Shown: positions 9,292-18,682 of the stretch, piece by piece
Layout of the letters: every line of letters starts with the position of its first letter
Position numbering within the stretch: the stretch's first letter is position 1
Made by a program: the position numbers and the translations under genes
Notes under the pieces: model-generated
Seen by the model: the letters and a program-made list of their open reading frames with translations, nothing else
Databases searched by the model: none
Told to the model about the DNA's origin: nothing
Assembly: GCA_030428695.1 (NCBI GenBank)
Contig: JAUIEM010000052.1
Span: 1-33,363, forward strand
DNA from: a bacterium
GTDB taxonomy: Bacteria; Planctomycetota; J058; JAJDCP01
Direction: 5' to 3'
Length of the DNA: 33,363 nucleotides

Positions 9292-10575
9292 ATGCGTCCA
9301 CCAACCTCCACGGACTTCCCCTGGCTCCTGGCCTGGAGCACCACCCTCGGCGTCTCGACCGCCAACACGACCCTCAGCCTGCTCGCCGCCGGGCTCGCCG
9401 CCAAGCGCTACGTCCCCTTCTTCGACGCCCGCATCGCCCCGTCGCGTGCGCTCGGTGTCGCGGTCTGTTGCGTCGGGCTCGGTTTCGCGCTCCTGCCCGT
9501 CCTGGGCGCCTGGGTCCTGCACCTGGTCGGGAGGGCGCAGGCGTGCCTCCTTGGGCAGGCCGATCTCACCGAGCCCAGCCACACGCTGCGCCTGCCCGCG
9601 CTGGGCGGCGGGGCGCTGGCGTTCCGCTTGAGCTGCGTGCCCGCGCTGCTCGGCACCGTGCTGCTCTTCTTCGTCCTCGAACCCGGCGCCTTGTTCCGCT
9701 CCGCAGGGGCGGTGAGCCTGGTCAGCGCGAGCTGGTTCAGCTCGGTGGTGCTGCTGCTCGGGCTCCAGCTCGGCATCGGACGCCTGAGCAGCCTGCTGCA
9801 AGGGGTGTTCGTCGCGCAACGCGCGCTCGCCCGGCAGGTACGCGGCTCGGGCGGCCGGGTCGCCCGCCCGCCGCGCCACTCGCTGCACGGGCTCGTGCGG
9901 ACCGCCCTGATCCAGTTCGGCCTCCTGCAGCTGCTGGTGGGGCTCTACGTGTTCTTCGACGCCGTGCAGACCCTGCCCTCCGGCGACGCGCGCATCCTTC
10001 CCTCGCTCCTCGTCGGCGCCGCTCTCGGCGTGTACGGCCTGGTCTGGGGCGCGGCAGGCCTGTTCCTCGGCAGCTGGGTCGCGGCCCTGCACAGAACCTG
10101 GGAGCGTTTGTACCGGGTCTCGGAGGCGCGGGCGCACGAGAGCGCAATGCCGGCCGGCGCGCTGCAGTTCGACCGGGTGGAGGCCACCGGCAGGATCTTC
10201 GACCTGCTGGCGCGCGTGGCGGGCATCGCCTGGCTGGCCGGGTACGGACTGCTGCTGGCCGTCGGTCTGATCGCCGGCAACTCGATCGTCGGCAGCCTCA
10301 CGGGCGCCCTCGGCCTCGGCGTCCTCCCGATCGTCTTCGGCCTGTTGCTGCTCAGCCTCGGTGCCTATGCGGGAAGCCAGTGGCGGCTGTTGCGAGAGGT
10401 CGGCGTGCAGATGGAGGACGCGCTGACCCGCGTCGACGCGCCCCACGAGGCGCCGGACGGTGGGGCAACGGGCTCCGCGGACCTGGCGGGCCCGGACCGG
10501 GAGCGTTCGGACCGGTATCTCAGCCGACCCCGCAGCCGAGCACCCGCACCCGATGGCCCTCGACCTCGCCGCTGA
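9292..10575 (+). CDS. Polytopic membrane protein of unknown function
   Basis: Not recognised. The protein (427 residues from the ATG at 9292) has about eight or nine strongly hydrophobic segments, for example AVCCVGLGFALLPVLGAWVL, LLGTVLLFFVL, SSVVLLLGLQLGIG, LIQFGLLQLLVGLYVFF and IAWLAGYGLLLAVGLIAG. Arg-rich cytoplasmic-type loops lie between them, and a low-complexity charged tail follows. A GTG at 9244 would add 16 residues, but neither start has a strong ribosome site; I prefer the ATG because the extension lies in the shoulder of the miniature element. The 3' end overlaps the convergent nuclease-helicase by 56 bases, so the Arg/Pro-rich tail may be a by-product of overlap. No catalytic motif is visible. 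Confidence 0.6.
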   Translation: MRPPTSTDFPWLLAWSTTLGVSTANTTLSLLAAGLAAKRYVPFFDARIAPSRALGVAVCCVGLGFALLPVLGAWVLHLVGRAQACLLGQADLTEPSHTLRLPALGGGALAFRLSCVPALLGTVLLFFVLEPGALFRSAGAVSLVSASWFSSVVLLLGLQLGIGRLSSLLQGVFVAQRALARQVRGSGGRVARPPRHSLHGLVRTALIQFGLLQLLVGLYVFFDAVQTLPSGDARILPSLLVGAALGVYGLVWGAAGLFLGSWVAALHRTWERLYRVSEARAHESAMPAGALQFDRVEATGRIFDLLARVAGIAWLAGYGLLLAVGLIAGNSIVGSLTGALGLGVLPIVFGLLLLSLGAYAGSQWRLLREVGVQMEDALTRVDAPHEAPDGGATGSADLAGPDRERSDRYLSRPRSRAPAPDGPRPRR

Positions 10576-13500
10576 ACAGCTCGGTGCGGGCGTAGCGGTA
10601 GCGGAGCAGCTTCCACAGGGCCGCGCTCTCGAACAGCTCGATGTCCGCCGAGAGGAAGTGGAACAGGTTCTCGCTCGCCATCACGATCAACTTCTTGCGC
10701 GGCCGGCTCATCGCGACGTTGAGCCGGTTGCGGGAGAAGAGGAAGCGCGCCTCGGCCTCGAGGGCGTGCGGCTCGGAGGCGGTCGCCGACAGCACGATCA
10801 CGTCGCGCTCGCCCCCCTGGTAGCGCTCGACGGTGTCGACCGCGCGCATCTTCTTCAGCCCCGGCATGCGCCGCTCGAGCGCCGCGCGCTGCGCCCGGTG
10901 GGGGACGACGACGCCGACCCCGTCGGCCGCGCACAGCCCGAGCTCGTCGACGCAGGCCCGGAGGATGCGCGCGGCGAGCTCGACCTCGAGGCTGTTCAGG
11001 TGCTGGCTCATGCCCTCGCCGTGCTCGATGACGACCAGCGGGAAGTCGGGCAGCAGCGCCGCCCGCACCAGCGGATCGCCCCCCTCCAGCGGCGCGAGCA
11101 CGTCGCTGCGCTCGGAGCGGAAGCGGGTGTCGGCCTGGTAGATCGCCCGGTCGATGAAGTCGGCGAGCACCCGGTGCAGGCGGAAGCTGCGATCGAGGGC
11201 GACGCGCTCGAAGCCCATGTCGAGCAGCGTCTCGAAGACCGAGGCGCCGACCCGGAAGTCGAGGGTCGAGCGGCGCCGGTCGCGCTGCCACTCGTGCATG
11301 AAGATCGGCGCCATCTGCCGGTGGTCGCCGACCAGCAACAGCCGCCCCTGTCGCCGGACGACGAAGGCGGTCGCGAGCAGCGCCGCCGGCACCGTCATCT
11401 GCGAGGCCTCGTCGAGGATCGCGGCGTCGAACAGCTCGCGGTCCCAGCGCACCGGCCAGCTGTAGGCCGCCGCGAGGTTGTGCGCCGCCGACGGCGTGCC
11501 GGCGATCACGCAGGCCTGCCCGCGGAACAGCTCGCGCACCCGGTCGGGCTCGTCGCGGGGGGCGATGCTGTCGATGTCGGGCGGACCGGGCCGGTGTGCG
11601 CTGACCAGCCGCACCAGGCGCAGCTGCTCGAGGCGCTCGCGCAGCCACGCAGGCAGATCGTCGCGGGCGAGCAGCTCCTCGCGGCGGCGCTTGATGCTCA
11701 ACAGGGCGATGTCGACCGAGGTGTGGGTCACGCCCCCGATGAACAGGCGCGTGTCGTCGACCCGCGCCGCGTGCAGCACCAGGGCGGCGAGCCCGAGGGT
11801 GAAGCTCTTGCCGGTGCCCGGCGGCCCCTGCAGCAGGCTGAGCCGGCGGCGGACCAGCAGCAGCGCGCCGACCCGTTGACGCTCGGTCAGGGTCGGCACG
11901 AAGGAGAGCAGGGTCTGCGCCCGCTGCAGGGCGGTCTGCGGCGCCGGCTGCGCGAAGGCCTCGGGGCCGTCGTCGAAGGCCCGGTGCAGCAGGCTGCCGC
12001 GGGCCCGCACGCAGGCCTCGTGCTGGCGGTCGGCGAGCAGGTCGTCGACCAGCTCGTCGATGCTGTACAGCTGCCCCTCGCGGACGGCGACCTCGACGTG
12101 GCTGAAGCGGTACGGGGTCGCCCGCTTGCCGAAGCCGAGCAGCTCGCCCTCGACCGCCTCGGGCGAGACCGCGTCGAGGCGCACGATCGCCCCCTTGTGC
12201 ACGCCCTGCTGCTCGGCGTTCGGTTCCTGGGCCGGGTTGAGCACCGCGAGGTCGCCCTCTTTGTAGCGCAGCAGCTGGTGCCCGGGCAGCGGCAGCAGGC
12301 GCAGCCGGAAGCGGGTGCGCTCGCCGGCGTCGCGCACCTCGACGCAGGAGCCGAGGGCGCAGTAGCCGTCGGCGACCCGCTCGGCGGGCGTGCGGCGGAA
12401 GCGCTCGAGGAGCTTCTCCTTGCGCGCCCCGAACTCGAGGCGCAGGAACTCGCGCAGCGCCTCGGAGCGCGTCAGCGCCTTGTTCTTGCCCCGCTGCGGT
12501 AGCGGCGTCGGCGACTTGAACAGGCAGGGGTTGGCCCGCAGCTGCCGGGTGGCGAGAAAGCGCAGGGCCTCGAGCCGCTGGCCGAGGAAGCCGAGCAGCT
12601 CGTCGCGGCTGACCCGGAAGTCGGCGACCCGCTCGTCGTCGGGCAGCGCGTCCCAGGCGCCGTAGGCGTAGCCGAGGGGAACCCCCGAGTCCGCGTGGTA
12701 GGCGACCGGCATCAGCCGCTTGCCGCCGTCCTCGAGCTGTTGCCAGGCGGCGGTGTCGAAGCAGCCGCGGCGGAAGCGCTCGCGCAGCTTCCCCCAGCCG
12801 AAACGCAGCCCGGCCGAGACGGTGTAGAGGGTCTCGATCGGCCAGCCCAGGTTGCGCTGCTCTCTCACCTCATCCATCAACAATGACACGTTGAGCTCGT
12901 CGGCCTTCGAGGTGCGGCTCAGCCAGTCGTACAGGAAGGTCGCGTCGCCGACCTCGGCGAGGTGCCGCCGGAGCCCCTCGCTCAGCGCCGAGCGGGCGAG
13001 CCGGTCGCACAGGAACAGGTGGAGCGGCAGCCGCTTGCGCCGCCCGGAGAGCTCGTCCAGCGCGTCGTGCAGGCCCGCGAGGAAGTCGCCGATCAGCGCC
13101 CGCTCGGCCGCCTCGTCGAGGACCGGCGCGGGCGCGAGGCAGGTCACCCGCCGCTCCTCGCCTTCACGCGTCAGCAGCGCGCTGAGGGCGTAGAGCCGTC
13201 CGACACGGTAGTCGTGGGCGACGTCGACATAGATGCGCAAGAGGTCAGCGGGCCCGCCCGGCAGCGAGCTCGCCGCGGTGCGCGGCAGCCCGCAGCGCGG
13301 ATCGCTCGCGCGCAGCCGCAGCCGCCGCGCGATCGCCTGGGCCCGCAGCACCACCCGCGGGAGCCGCTCGCCGAGGGGCCAGGTCGACAGCAGGGCCTGG
13401 CCGGTGTCGCTGACCTCGCACGGCACCCCGCCCTCGACCTCGAGCAGGCCGGCGAGCTCGAGCAGGGTGTGCACCCCGCGGCCGTGCAGGGCCTTGAGGT

Positions 13501-14254
13501 CGAGGTCGCGCAGCTCGCCGACGAGGGCCGGCCGCCCCGCATCCTCGCTCGCGCGCCGCAGACAGACCCGGGAGAACTCGCAGCCGGCGCAGCGCGGGCC
13601 GAGGTTGAAGAAGGGCTCTTCCTCGCGCAGGGCGCGGGGCACGTAGACTTCGGTCAGGACGTCCAGGGCGAGATCGTAGAGAGCGAGGTCGAAGGGCACC
13701 AGCGCGTCGAGCCGCGGCTCGGCCCGGCACAGCACCGCCCCCTCGAGCGTGGCCTCGCGCCCCTCGAGCATCTGCGCGAGCAGCCGCACGTACAGGGCGA
13801 CCTGCAGCCGGTGCTCGACCTTCTCGCGCGCGCTGGCCTTGACATCGACCACGCGGATCCGCGGGCCTTCGGGCTCCGGGTCGTAGACGAGCAGATCGGC
13901 GATGCCGTAGGCGGCGACGCTGCCGACCCGCCCCTCCATCGCCACCTGCCACAGGATGCAGGGCTCGTCGAGGGTCGCGAGCAGCTCGGCGACCTGCCAC
14001 GGCTTCAGCCCGGTCAGGTCGCGCACCGGGCGCGGACCGGCCTCGAGCTCGGCCTTGATCGCCGCCTCGAAGGCGAGACCTCCGCTGGCGAGCAGGGGGT
14101 CGAGGGGCTGCTTCTCGAGGCCGAAGCGCTCGCGCAGCGCCGCCGTCCAGTCTTTCCGCAGCCGCAGCGCCAGGTAGCTCGGGCAGGCGGAGGTGCGGAG
14201 GAACCCAGCCAGATCGGTCGGACTGATCTGTACGTCCAACGTCGTCGCTTCCAT
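10520..14254 (-). CDS. TM0106-type RecB-like nuclease fused to UPF1/DNA2-family superfamily 1 helicase
   Basis: Start chosen at the ATG at 14254 (MEATTLDVQ), preceded by GAGGGG; an open frame reaches 14437 but its extra 61 residues include a low-complexity Arg-Asn repeat. The 1244-residue product begins with a PD-(D/E)xK nuclease domain: VVDVKAS near 135-142 supplies the D-x-K core. Cys24 plus CAGCEFSRVC near 221-230 gives the four cysteines of a Cas4/AddB-style iron-sulfur cluster. The C-terminal half is an SF1 helicase: Walker A QGPPGTGKS near 808-816, Walker B LDEASQM near 945, GDHRQMAPIF, DRSFRLH, DTVERYQGGERDVIVLSATA near 1137-1156 and RNRLNVAMSRPRKKL near 1172-1186. It likely unwinds and cuts DNA (or RNA-DNA hybrids). 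The next upstream gene on the strand is an SMC-like ATPase 180 bases away. Confidence 0.9.
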   Translation of the reverse strand: MEATTLDVQISPTDLAGFLRTSACPSYLALRLRKDWTAALRERFGLEKQPLDPLLASGGLAFEAAIKAELEAGPRPVRDLTGLKPWQVAELLATLDEPCILWQVAMEGRVGSVAAYGIADLLVYDPEPEGPRIRVVDVKASAREKVEHRLQVALYVRLLAQMLEGREATLEGAVLCRAEPRLDALVPFDLALYDLALDVLTEVYVPRALREEEPFFNLGPRCAGCEFSRVCLRRASEDAGRPALVGELRDLDLKALHGRGVHTLLELAGLLEVEGGVPCEVSDTGQALLSTWPLGERLPRVVLRAQAIARRLRLRASDPRCGLPRTAASSLPGGPADLLRIYVDVAHDYRVGRLYALSALLTREGEERRVTCLAPAPVLDEAAERALIGDFLAGLHDALDELSGRRKRLPLHLFLCDRLARSALSEGLRRHLAEVGDATFLYDWLSRTSKADELNVSLLMDEVREQRNLGWPIETLYTVSAGLRFGWGKLRERFRRGCFDTAAWQQLEDGGKRLMPVAYHADSGVPLGYAYGAWDALPDDERVADFRVSRDELLGFLGQRLEALRFLATRQLRANPCLFKSPTPLPQRGKNKALTRSEALREFLRLEFGARKEKLLERFRRTPAERVADGYCALGSCVEVRDAGERTRFRLRLLPLPGHQLLRYKEGDLAVLNPAQEPNAEQQGVHKGAIVRLDAVSPEAVEGELLGFGKRATPYRFSHVEVAVREGQLYSIDELVDDLLADRQHEACVRARGSLLHRAFDDGPEAFAQPAPQTALQRAQTLLSFVPTLTERQRVGALLLVRRRLSLLQGPPGTGKSFTLGLAALVLHAARVDDTRLFIGGVTHTSVDIALLSIKRRREELLARDDLPAWLRERLEQLRLVRLVSAHRPGPPDIDSIAPRDEPDRVRELFRGQACVIAGTPSAAHNLAAAYSWPVRWDRELFDAAILDEASQMTVPAALLATAFVVRRQGRLLLVGDHRQMAPIFMHEWQRDRRRSTLDFRVGASVFETLLDMGFERVALDRSFRLHRVLADFIDRAIYQADTRFRSERSDVLAPLEGGDPLVRAALLPDFPLVVIEHGEGMSQHLNSLEVELAARILRACVDELGLCAADGVGVVVPHRAQRAALERRMPGLKKMRAVDTVERYQGGERDVIVLSATASEPHALEAEARFLFSRNRLNVAMSRPRKKLIVMASENLFHFLSADIELFESAALWKLLRYRYARTELFSGEVEGHRVRVLGCGVG

Positions 14255-14350
14255 GCCGCCCCTCGGGACGGTGGGCCCGTCCACAGCTCGCACCGTGCTC
14301 TTCGGACAACGGTTCAGGGCGAGGATACCTGATGGGGGTGTCAAGAAGGC

Positions 14351-14377
14351 CCGAATCCGATTCCGATTCCGATTCCG
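14351..14377. repeat. Hexanucleotide repeat ccgatt
   Basis: Three exact tandem ccgatt units (14357-14374), flanked by the near-copies ccgaat (14351-14356) and ccg, lie between the ATPase gene and the start of the nuclease-helicase. A similar atcggg run occurs at 21074-21090. Probably simple-sequence expansion; it argues against the longer N-terminal extension of the helicase. Confidence 0.6.
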
Positions 14378-14433
14378 CACCGAACTCCGTACGACGATCT
14401 TCGGCCAGAACCACGCCGCGCAGGCTGCGACGA

Positions 14434-15531
14434 TCACCCATCGACGAGGCCACGCGCAAGCTGGGATGAGGCCGTCAGTCCGCCTGCCCGGCTCAGCGGT
14501 GCCGGTCGCACCCGCACAGGCCCTTCATCGGGTCGGTCGAGCAAGAACGGCGCACTTGCCGCGAAGTAGTCGACGACTTGCGGATGCTGAGAGATGATGA
14601 ACAGCTGCCCCTGGTCCTGGAAACGATCGTCGAGCTCGACGAGCCAGGGCTGTACCTCCGTCAGCCCTACATGTGCCTCGGGCTCGTCCAGAATCAGGCA
14701 GGCCTGCTCGGGGCCCGCACAGAGTAGGCCATAGAGGACGATCAGCGCGCGCTGGCCGTCGGAGAGCTCCTCGAATGCGACCTCGTAGGTAGACGTCCCC
14801 GTGCTGAGCTTCACGACCAGATCGCGCGCACCGCCAGGAACGCTGTGCAGGGCGAGGCCGCGGAAGCCCGGCAAGGCCCTGGCAAGTGCATCCCAGTAGG
14901 GTTGAAGCCGGTCGGGCGCCTCTAGCGTCAGGTGCCGGTACCACGACGCGAAGTTCGAGCCGTCATCACGGAGCTCCTCCTCCTCTCGAACGCTCGTTCC
15001 GCGCATGTGTCGCGCGTCCAGGCGCAACGGCCAGAGGCCGTGAAGGAAGCGCAGGAACCAGTGGAGGTCCTTGCTCTCCGGACGCGCGTCGATCTGTGCG
15101 AGGAACGACCGGGTTCCGCGGAAAGGGAACGTCGCCCCTGGGGCTCCGTCGTTGTCATGAAGCTGGACAGCGCCACCCGAATAGCTGTAGAGGGTCTTCT
15201 GATCGAACGTCACCCGCTCCTCTTCGATCGACGTTCGCCGCGTCGGGAGCTCCTGCCGGACAACGAGGTGGTAGCGATAACGGCCTCCGTTGCCTTCGAC
15301 ATCGAGCTCGACGCGCTGTCGCGCGCGGCTGTCCCAACGCGTCAGGGACTGGAGCGGGAACTCACGCTCGACTTCACTGCCCACCCGGACCAGCCACGCG
15401 ACGGCGCGCAGCACGTCGTACAGCGACGACTTCCCGGCTCCGTTGCGGCCGAGCAACAGGTTGATGCGCTCGGGGTAGAGCTCGAAGTTCGTAAAGCAGC
15501 GGAAATTGTCGACGAAGATCCTGCTGATCAT
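14434..15531 (-). CDS. SMC/RecF-like AAA family ATPase (AAA_21 type)
   Basis: A 365-residue protein starting at an ATG preceded by AGGAAG. Seen: an N-terminal SMC/RecF-like start (ISRIFVDNFRCFTNFEL), Walker A GRNGAGKSS (28-36), a signature-like segment ELSDGQRALIVLYGLL near 254-270, Walker B ACLILDEPEAHV near 276-287, and the His-switch FIISQHPQVVDYF near 312-324. This is the ABC-ATPase head fold found in RecF, OLD-family and many prokaryotic defence ATPases. No TOPRIM or other nuclease domain is present, so it would need a partner. The next gene downstream on the same strand is the RecB-like nuclease/helicase, which makes a two-gene unit plausible. It begins 28 bases after the stop of the Gly-Tyr-Pro-Gln-repeat gene. 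Confidence 0.85.
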   Translation of the reverse strand: MISRIFVDNFRCFTNFELYPERINLLLGRNGAGKSSLYDVLRAVAWLVRVGSEVEREFPLQSLTRWDSRARQRVELDVEGNGGRYRYHLVVRQELPTRRTSIEEERVTFDQKTLYSYSGGAVQLHDNDGAPGATFPFRGTRSFLAQIDARPESKDLHWFLRFLHGLWPLRLDARHMRGTSVREEEELRDDGSNFASWYRHLTLEAPDRLQPYWDALARALPGFRGLALHSVPGGARDLVVKLSTGTSTYEVAFEELSDGQRALIVLYGLLCAGPEQACLILDEPEAHVGLTEVQPWLVELDDRFQDQGQLFIISQHPQVVDYFAASAPFLLDRPDEGPVRVRPAPLSRAGGLTASSQLARGLVDG

Positions 15532-15558
15532 CGCTTCCTGGCCCCCGCGGGCGCCGGA

Positions 15559-16623
15559 TCACTCCAGCTTGAGCACCTTGTCCCCGCCGCGGGCGGCGCG
15601 GCCCTCGCTGTAGTTGTAGTGCACGTCCCCATCCTCATCGATGAAGAAGTTGGTCTCGCTCCCTTCCTCCCACTTCTCCGGGGAAGCGGTCGCCTCGTAG
15701 GAGGCGCCGTCCGCCTCGAGGGCGAAGCTGTAGCCGTCCTGGCTGCCGTCGGCGAGCTTGTTCAGCGACGGGTCCTGCTTGGCGAGCTCGGCGAAGTTGG
15801 CGGTGAACGTACCGCTGCCTTCCTTGTGCGCCTCCTGGGCCTCGTGCAGGAGCCGCAGCCAGGCCTCGGCCTCGAGCTCGACATCCGACAGCATAGGGCG
15901 TGGCGGGCTCTTGATCATCAGCACCGTGAAGACGCACGCCCAGCCCATCGCGCACAGGGCGAGGAAGATCGAGACGCCGCCGAAGAGCTTGTTCGCGTCC
16001 TTGAACTGCATCACCGCGAGCAGCATCGCGAGCAGCGACAGGAAGCCCTGCACCGCGAGCGCCAGCGAGTAGTGCGGGAAGGCGTTGATCAGCAGGCACG
16101 AGCTCGCGCTGAGCAGGGTCAGCACCACCGACACCACGCCGAGCCCGAAGGACGACTCCTTGAGCGGGTCGGTGACGCCGCCGGGCGCGACGGGCATGCC
16201 GGTCGCCCCGGGGGGCGGCTTCGGCCCGGCCTGCTGCTGCGGCTGGTTGCCGGCCGTCGGATCGTAGGGGCCGGCGCCGGCGGCGGGATCGTTGACGAAG
16301 CCTGGCGGCATCGCGTAGCCCGGGTTCTGGCCGTGGGCCGGCATGTAGCCGCCGGTTCCCGGCTGGTAGGGGTTCTGGGCGTGCCCCGGCAGCTGCTGCT
16401 GGGGGTAGCCCTGCTGCTGGGGGTAGCCCTGCTGCTGGGGGTAGCCCTGCTGCTGGGGGTAGCCCTGCTGCTGGGGGTAGCCCTGCTGCTGGGGATAGCC
16501 CTGCTGTTGGGGGTAGCCCTGCTGCGGATACCCGGGCTGCTGCGGGTACCCGGGTTGCTGGGGCTGGCCCGGTTGCTGTGGGTAGCCCGGCTGGCCGGGG
16601 TACCCGGGGGGGTAACCGCTCAT
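15559..16623 (-). CDS. Pro/Gln/Gly/Tyr-repeat membrane protein of unknown function
   Basis: Start fixed by a strong GAGGAGG seven to eight bases before the ATG at 16623; the frame stays open far upstream but that part overlaps another gene. The 354-residue product has a disordered N-terminal third built of [12 protein letters not shown] repeats and then Gly/Pro/Gln-rich sequence. Three or four hydrophobic segments follow ([60 protein letters not shown]). A soluble C-terminal domain of about 110 residues comes last (from [15 protein letters not shown] to the end), with aromatic and acidic residues ([16 protein letters not shown]) recalling the globular part of pilin-like or DUF4190-associated proteins. 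The exact family is not recognised. Confidence 0.75.
   Translation of the reverse strand: MSGYPPGYPGQPGYPQQPGQPQQPGYPQQPGYPQQGYPQQQGYPQQQGYPQQQGYPQQQGYPQQQGYPQQQGYPQQQLPGHAQNPYQPGTGGYMPAHGQNPGYAMPPGFVNDPAAGAGPYDPTAGNQPQQQAGPKPPPGATGMPVAPGGVTDPLKESSFGLGVVSVVLTLLSASSCLLINAFPHYSLALAVQGFLSLLAMLLAVMQFKDANKLFGGVSIFLALCAMGWACVFTVLMIKSPPRPMLSDVELEAEAWLRLLHEAQEAHKEGSGTFTANFAELAKQDPSLNKLADGSQDGYSFALEADGASYEATASPEKWEEGSETNFFIDEDGDVHYNYSEGRAARGGDKVLKLE
16393..16518. repeat. Seven tandem 18-base units encoding GYPQQQ
   Basis: The unit ctgctgctgggggtagcc is repeated seven times head to tail (16393-16518); units six and seven each carry one silent change. In the minus-strand gene it encodes seven consecutive GYPQQQ hexapeptides. 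The near-identity suggests recent slippage expansion or homogenisation. Confidence 0.9.
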
Positions 16624-16724
16624 GACGCCTCCTCGCTGATCCCGGATGATAACCGGCTTGCGAGCCCGCTTCAAACCGGATCGGAGCGGGCCTGCCGCCG
16701 TCCGACCCGGCGAGGGTCTGCCGC

Positions 16725-17588
16725 TCAGCCCGTCCCGACGGCGGCGCGCAGCCGCCCGCTGCGAAGATCGAAGACCTCCCCCTCGGCGGCGACGTGGCAG
16801 CCCGCTTCGGCCACCTGCCGCCACTCCGGCCCGCCGCGCGCGAGCAGCGGGTTGGTGTGGTTGAGATGGAGGAAGCGCACCTTCGCGCGCAGCGCCGGCG
16901 CGAGCCCGCCGAGCAGTGCCAGGCTGTCCACGACCGGCGGATGGGGAACCTGGGCCGGATCGCGCCCCCGCAGCTCGGTGGCGGAGAAGAAGGTGCCGTC
17001 CAGCCAGGCGATGTCGACCCGGGCGAGCTCGGCCGCCAGCGGCCACTCCCAGCGGTCGATGTCCGGCAGGTACAGGGCCGCCGCTCCCGGACCGGCGATG
17101 CGGAAGGCGACCGTCTCGGAGTACTCGTCCCGATGGGGCACTGCGAGCGGCGTGATCGCCAGCTCCGGACCGAGCGCGACCGCGCGCCCCTGCGCCAGCC
17201 CGCACAGGCGCGCGTTCCCGAGCCGCAGGAGCTGCTCCCAGGGAGCGTTGGAGCGCAGGAACTGCGCCATGCGCGGCATCGCGTAGAGCGGCAGCCCGGC
17301 GCAGGCCATGCCCTCCCGGCCGAGTTGCAGCAGGCCGGCGTAGTGGCCGATGTGGGCGTGGGTGAGGAACACGCCCCGCAACCGCGCTCCGGGGCGGATG
17401 GCCCGCACCCGGGCGAGCTGCTCGGTCAGGGCGGGGCTGCAGTCGAGCAGCCACAGGTCGTCCCCGCGCAGCAGCGCGAGGCTGCAGGGCAGGTGCCGAC
17501 CCCGCTCCGGCGCGCAGCAGGCGCGCCGGCAGCCGGCCTGGGGGTGTCCCGCGTCCTGGGCGATGCCGAGCACGTGCAGGCGCGCCAT
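16725..17588 (-). CDS. PqqB-like metallo-beta-lactamase-fold protein
   Basis: The ATG at 17588 overlaps the stop of the dehydrogenase gene as TGATG, a classic translational-coupling arrangement. The 287-residue length matches PqqB (about 300). Seen: an N-terminal start like PqqB ([11 protein letters not shown]) and a Cys cluster at 20, 24, 25 and 35. The metal motif [12 protein letters not shown] follows (His77, His79, His82), where the Asp of HxHxDH is Gly. Downstream metal-ligand candidates are His152 in PHRDE, Asp176 in LPDID and His244 in HLNHTN. PqqB takes part in pyrroloquinoline quinone biosynthesis, and relatives outside pqq operons are common. No pqqA, pqqC, pqqD or pqqE is in this window, so I call the fold but not PQQ synthesis. 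Confidence 0.78.
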   Translation of the reverse strand: MARLHVLGIAQDAGHPQAGCRRACCAPERGRHLPCSLALLRGDDLWLLDCSPALTEQLARVRAIRPGARLRGVFLTHAHIGHYAGLLQLGREGMACAGLPLYAMPRMAQFLRSNAPWEQLLRLGNARLCGLAQGRAVALGPELAITPLAVPHRDEYSETVAFRIAGPGAAALYLPDIDRWEWPLAAELARVDIAWLDGTFFSATELRGRDPAQVPHPPVVDSLALLGGLAPALRAKVRFLHLNHTNPLLARGGPEWRQVAEAGCHVAAEGEVFDLRSGRLRAAVGTG

Positions 17589-18574
17589 CAGCGCACGCGG
17601 TTGCGCAGGGGCTCCCCGAGCAGGGCGCGGCGCGCCTCCCGTGCAGCCTTCGCCCGCATCTCCTCGAAGCCCGCCTCGGAGTAGAACGCCGCGTGCGGCG
17701 TCAACAGGCAGCGCTGGTGCGCGACCGAGCCGGGATCGCGCGCCGCCCGCACGAGCGGGTCGTCGTCGTCCGCCGGCTCCCCGGGCAGCACGTCGAGGCC
17801 GACGCCGCCGAGGCGCCCCTCCTCCAGCCCGGCGAGCAGCGCCGCCGTGTCGCAGATCGGCCCGCGGGCGGTGTTGATGACCAGCGCCCCCTCGGGCAGC
17901 CGTGCGACGGCCGCGGCGTCGAGCATCCCCCGGGTCTCGTCGGTCAGGGGCGTGTGCAGCGACAGCACGAAGCTCTGCTCGAGCAGCTCGGCGAGGCTCT
18001 CGACCCGCTCGACCCCCAGGGCCTTGTCGCGGCCGTCGGCGAGGTAGGGGTCGTAGAACTTCACCCGCAGGCCGAGGGCCTTGGCCCGCACGGCCATCGC
18101 CGTGCCGATGCGGCCGAGGCCGACGATGCCGAGCACCCGCCCGCGCAGCCGCGGCGTGCGGGGCCAGGCGAGCGGCTGCCAGCGCGGAGGGGCGGCGCGC
18201 AGGTCGCGGTTCCAGGCCAGCAGGTTGCGGCTGAGGGCGAGCAGCATCGCGAGAGCGTGGTCGGCGACCTCCTCGACCCCGTAGTCCGGCACGTTGCACA
18301 CCGGCACCCCGGCCTCCGCGGCCGCTTCGAGGTCGACGTTGTCGAAGCCGACCCCGACCCGCACCAGCACCTTGCAGCGCTCGAGCTGGCGCAGGCTGCG
18401 GGGGCCTATGCGGATGTCGTGCCAGACCAGCAGCGCGTCGGCCGCCGCGATGCGCCCGTCGAGCGCTTCCTCCGTCTCGGCGCCGAGGGTCTCGACGGTC
18501 GCGACCCCGTCGAGGGCGGCCCGCTCGACGTCGGGTTCCGTCGTCCAGAAGTCGGTGATCATCACGCGCTGCAT
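17588..18574 (-). CDS. D-2-hydroxyacid dehydrogenase, C-terminal-binding-protein (CtBP) type
   Basis: Start chosen at the ATG at 18574 ([10 protein letters not shown]), preceded by CTGGAGAG; a longer frame to 18619 lacks support. The 328-residue product has the NAD-binding Rossmann motif GIVGLGRIG (149-157). The catalytic triad of the family is complete: Arg237 in INTARGP, Glu266 in LPGEP and His294 in [10 protein letters not shown]. The HAAFYSE ending is characteristic of the CtBP-like branch rather than of phosphoglycerate dehydrogenase. The reaction is NAD(P)H-dependent interconversion of a 2-oxoacid and a D-2-hydroxyacid in the cytoplasm; the substrate is unknown. The downstream PqqB-like gene overlaps by one base, so the two are likely expressed together and may act on the same metabolite. 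Confidence 0.9.
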   Translation of the reverse strand: MQRVMITDFWTTEPDVERAALDGVATVETLGAETEEALDGRIAAADALLVWHDIRIGPRSLRQLERCKVLVRVGVGFDNVDLEAAAEAGVPVCNVPDYGVEEVADHALAMLLALSRNLLAWNRDLRAAPPRWQPLAWPRTPRLRGRVLGIVGLGRIGTAMAVRAKALGLRVKFYDPYLADGRDKALGVERVESLAELLEQSFVLSLHTPLTDETRGMLDAAAVARLPEGALVINTARGPICDTAALLAGLEEGRLGGVGLDVLPGEPADDDDPLVRAARDPGSVAHQRCLLTPHAAFYSEAGFEEMRAKAAREARRALLGEPLRNRVR

Positions 18575-18682
18575 CGGGCTCTCCAGGGCGGCTCGGGGAG
18601 GATGCCCCCCAGTCTGCACGAGCGCCCCGGCGCCTTCAAGCCGGAGCCGGGCGGCAGCCGCAGCGGAGCTCCGACGGACGGT

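Noticed and set aside
10460..12502. 680-codon plus-strand frame over the helicase gene
   Set aside because: No recognisable fold and Arg/Gln/His-rich; the minus-strand frame holds complete helicase motifs.
14255..14437. N-terminal extension of the nuclease-helicase to 14437
   Set aside because: Would encode an Arg-Asn simple-repeat stretch and lacks a ribosome site; ATG at 14254 has GAGGGG and begins the conserved-looking domain.
14434..15531. Call as GajA (Gabija) ATPase
   Set aside because: At 365 residues it has no C-terminal TOPRIM nuclease and the helicase partner is of the UPF1/DNA2 rather than the UvrD-like type.
16393..16518. Direct repeats that might be a CRISPR array
   Set aside because: Units are contiguous 18-mers without spacers and encode GYPQQQ in frame.
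16725..17588. Naming the gene pqqB
   Set aside because: No other PQQ genes are in view and the metal motif is altered, so only the family resemblance is claimed.
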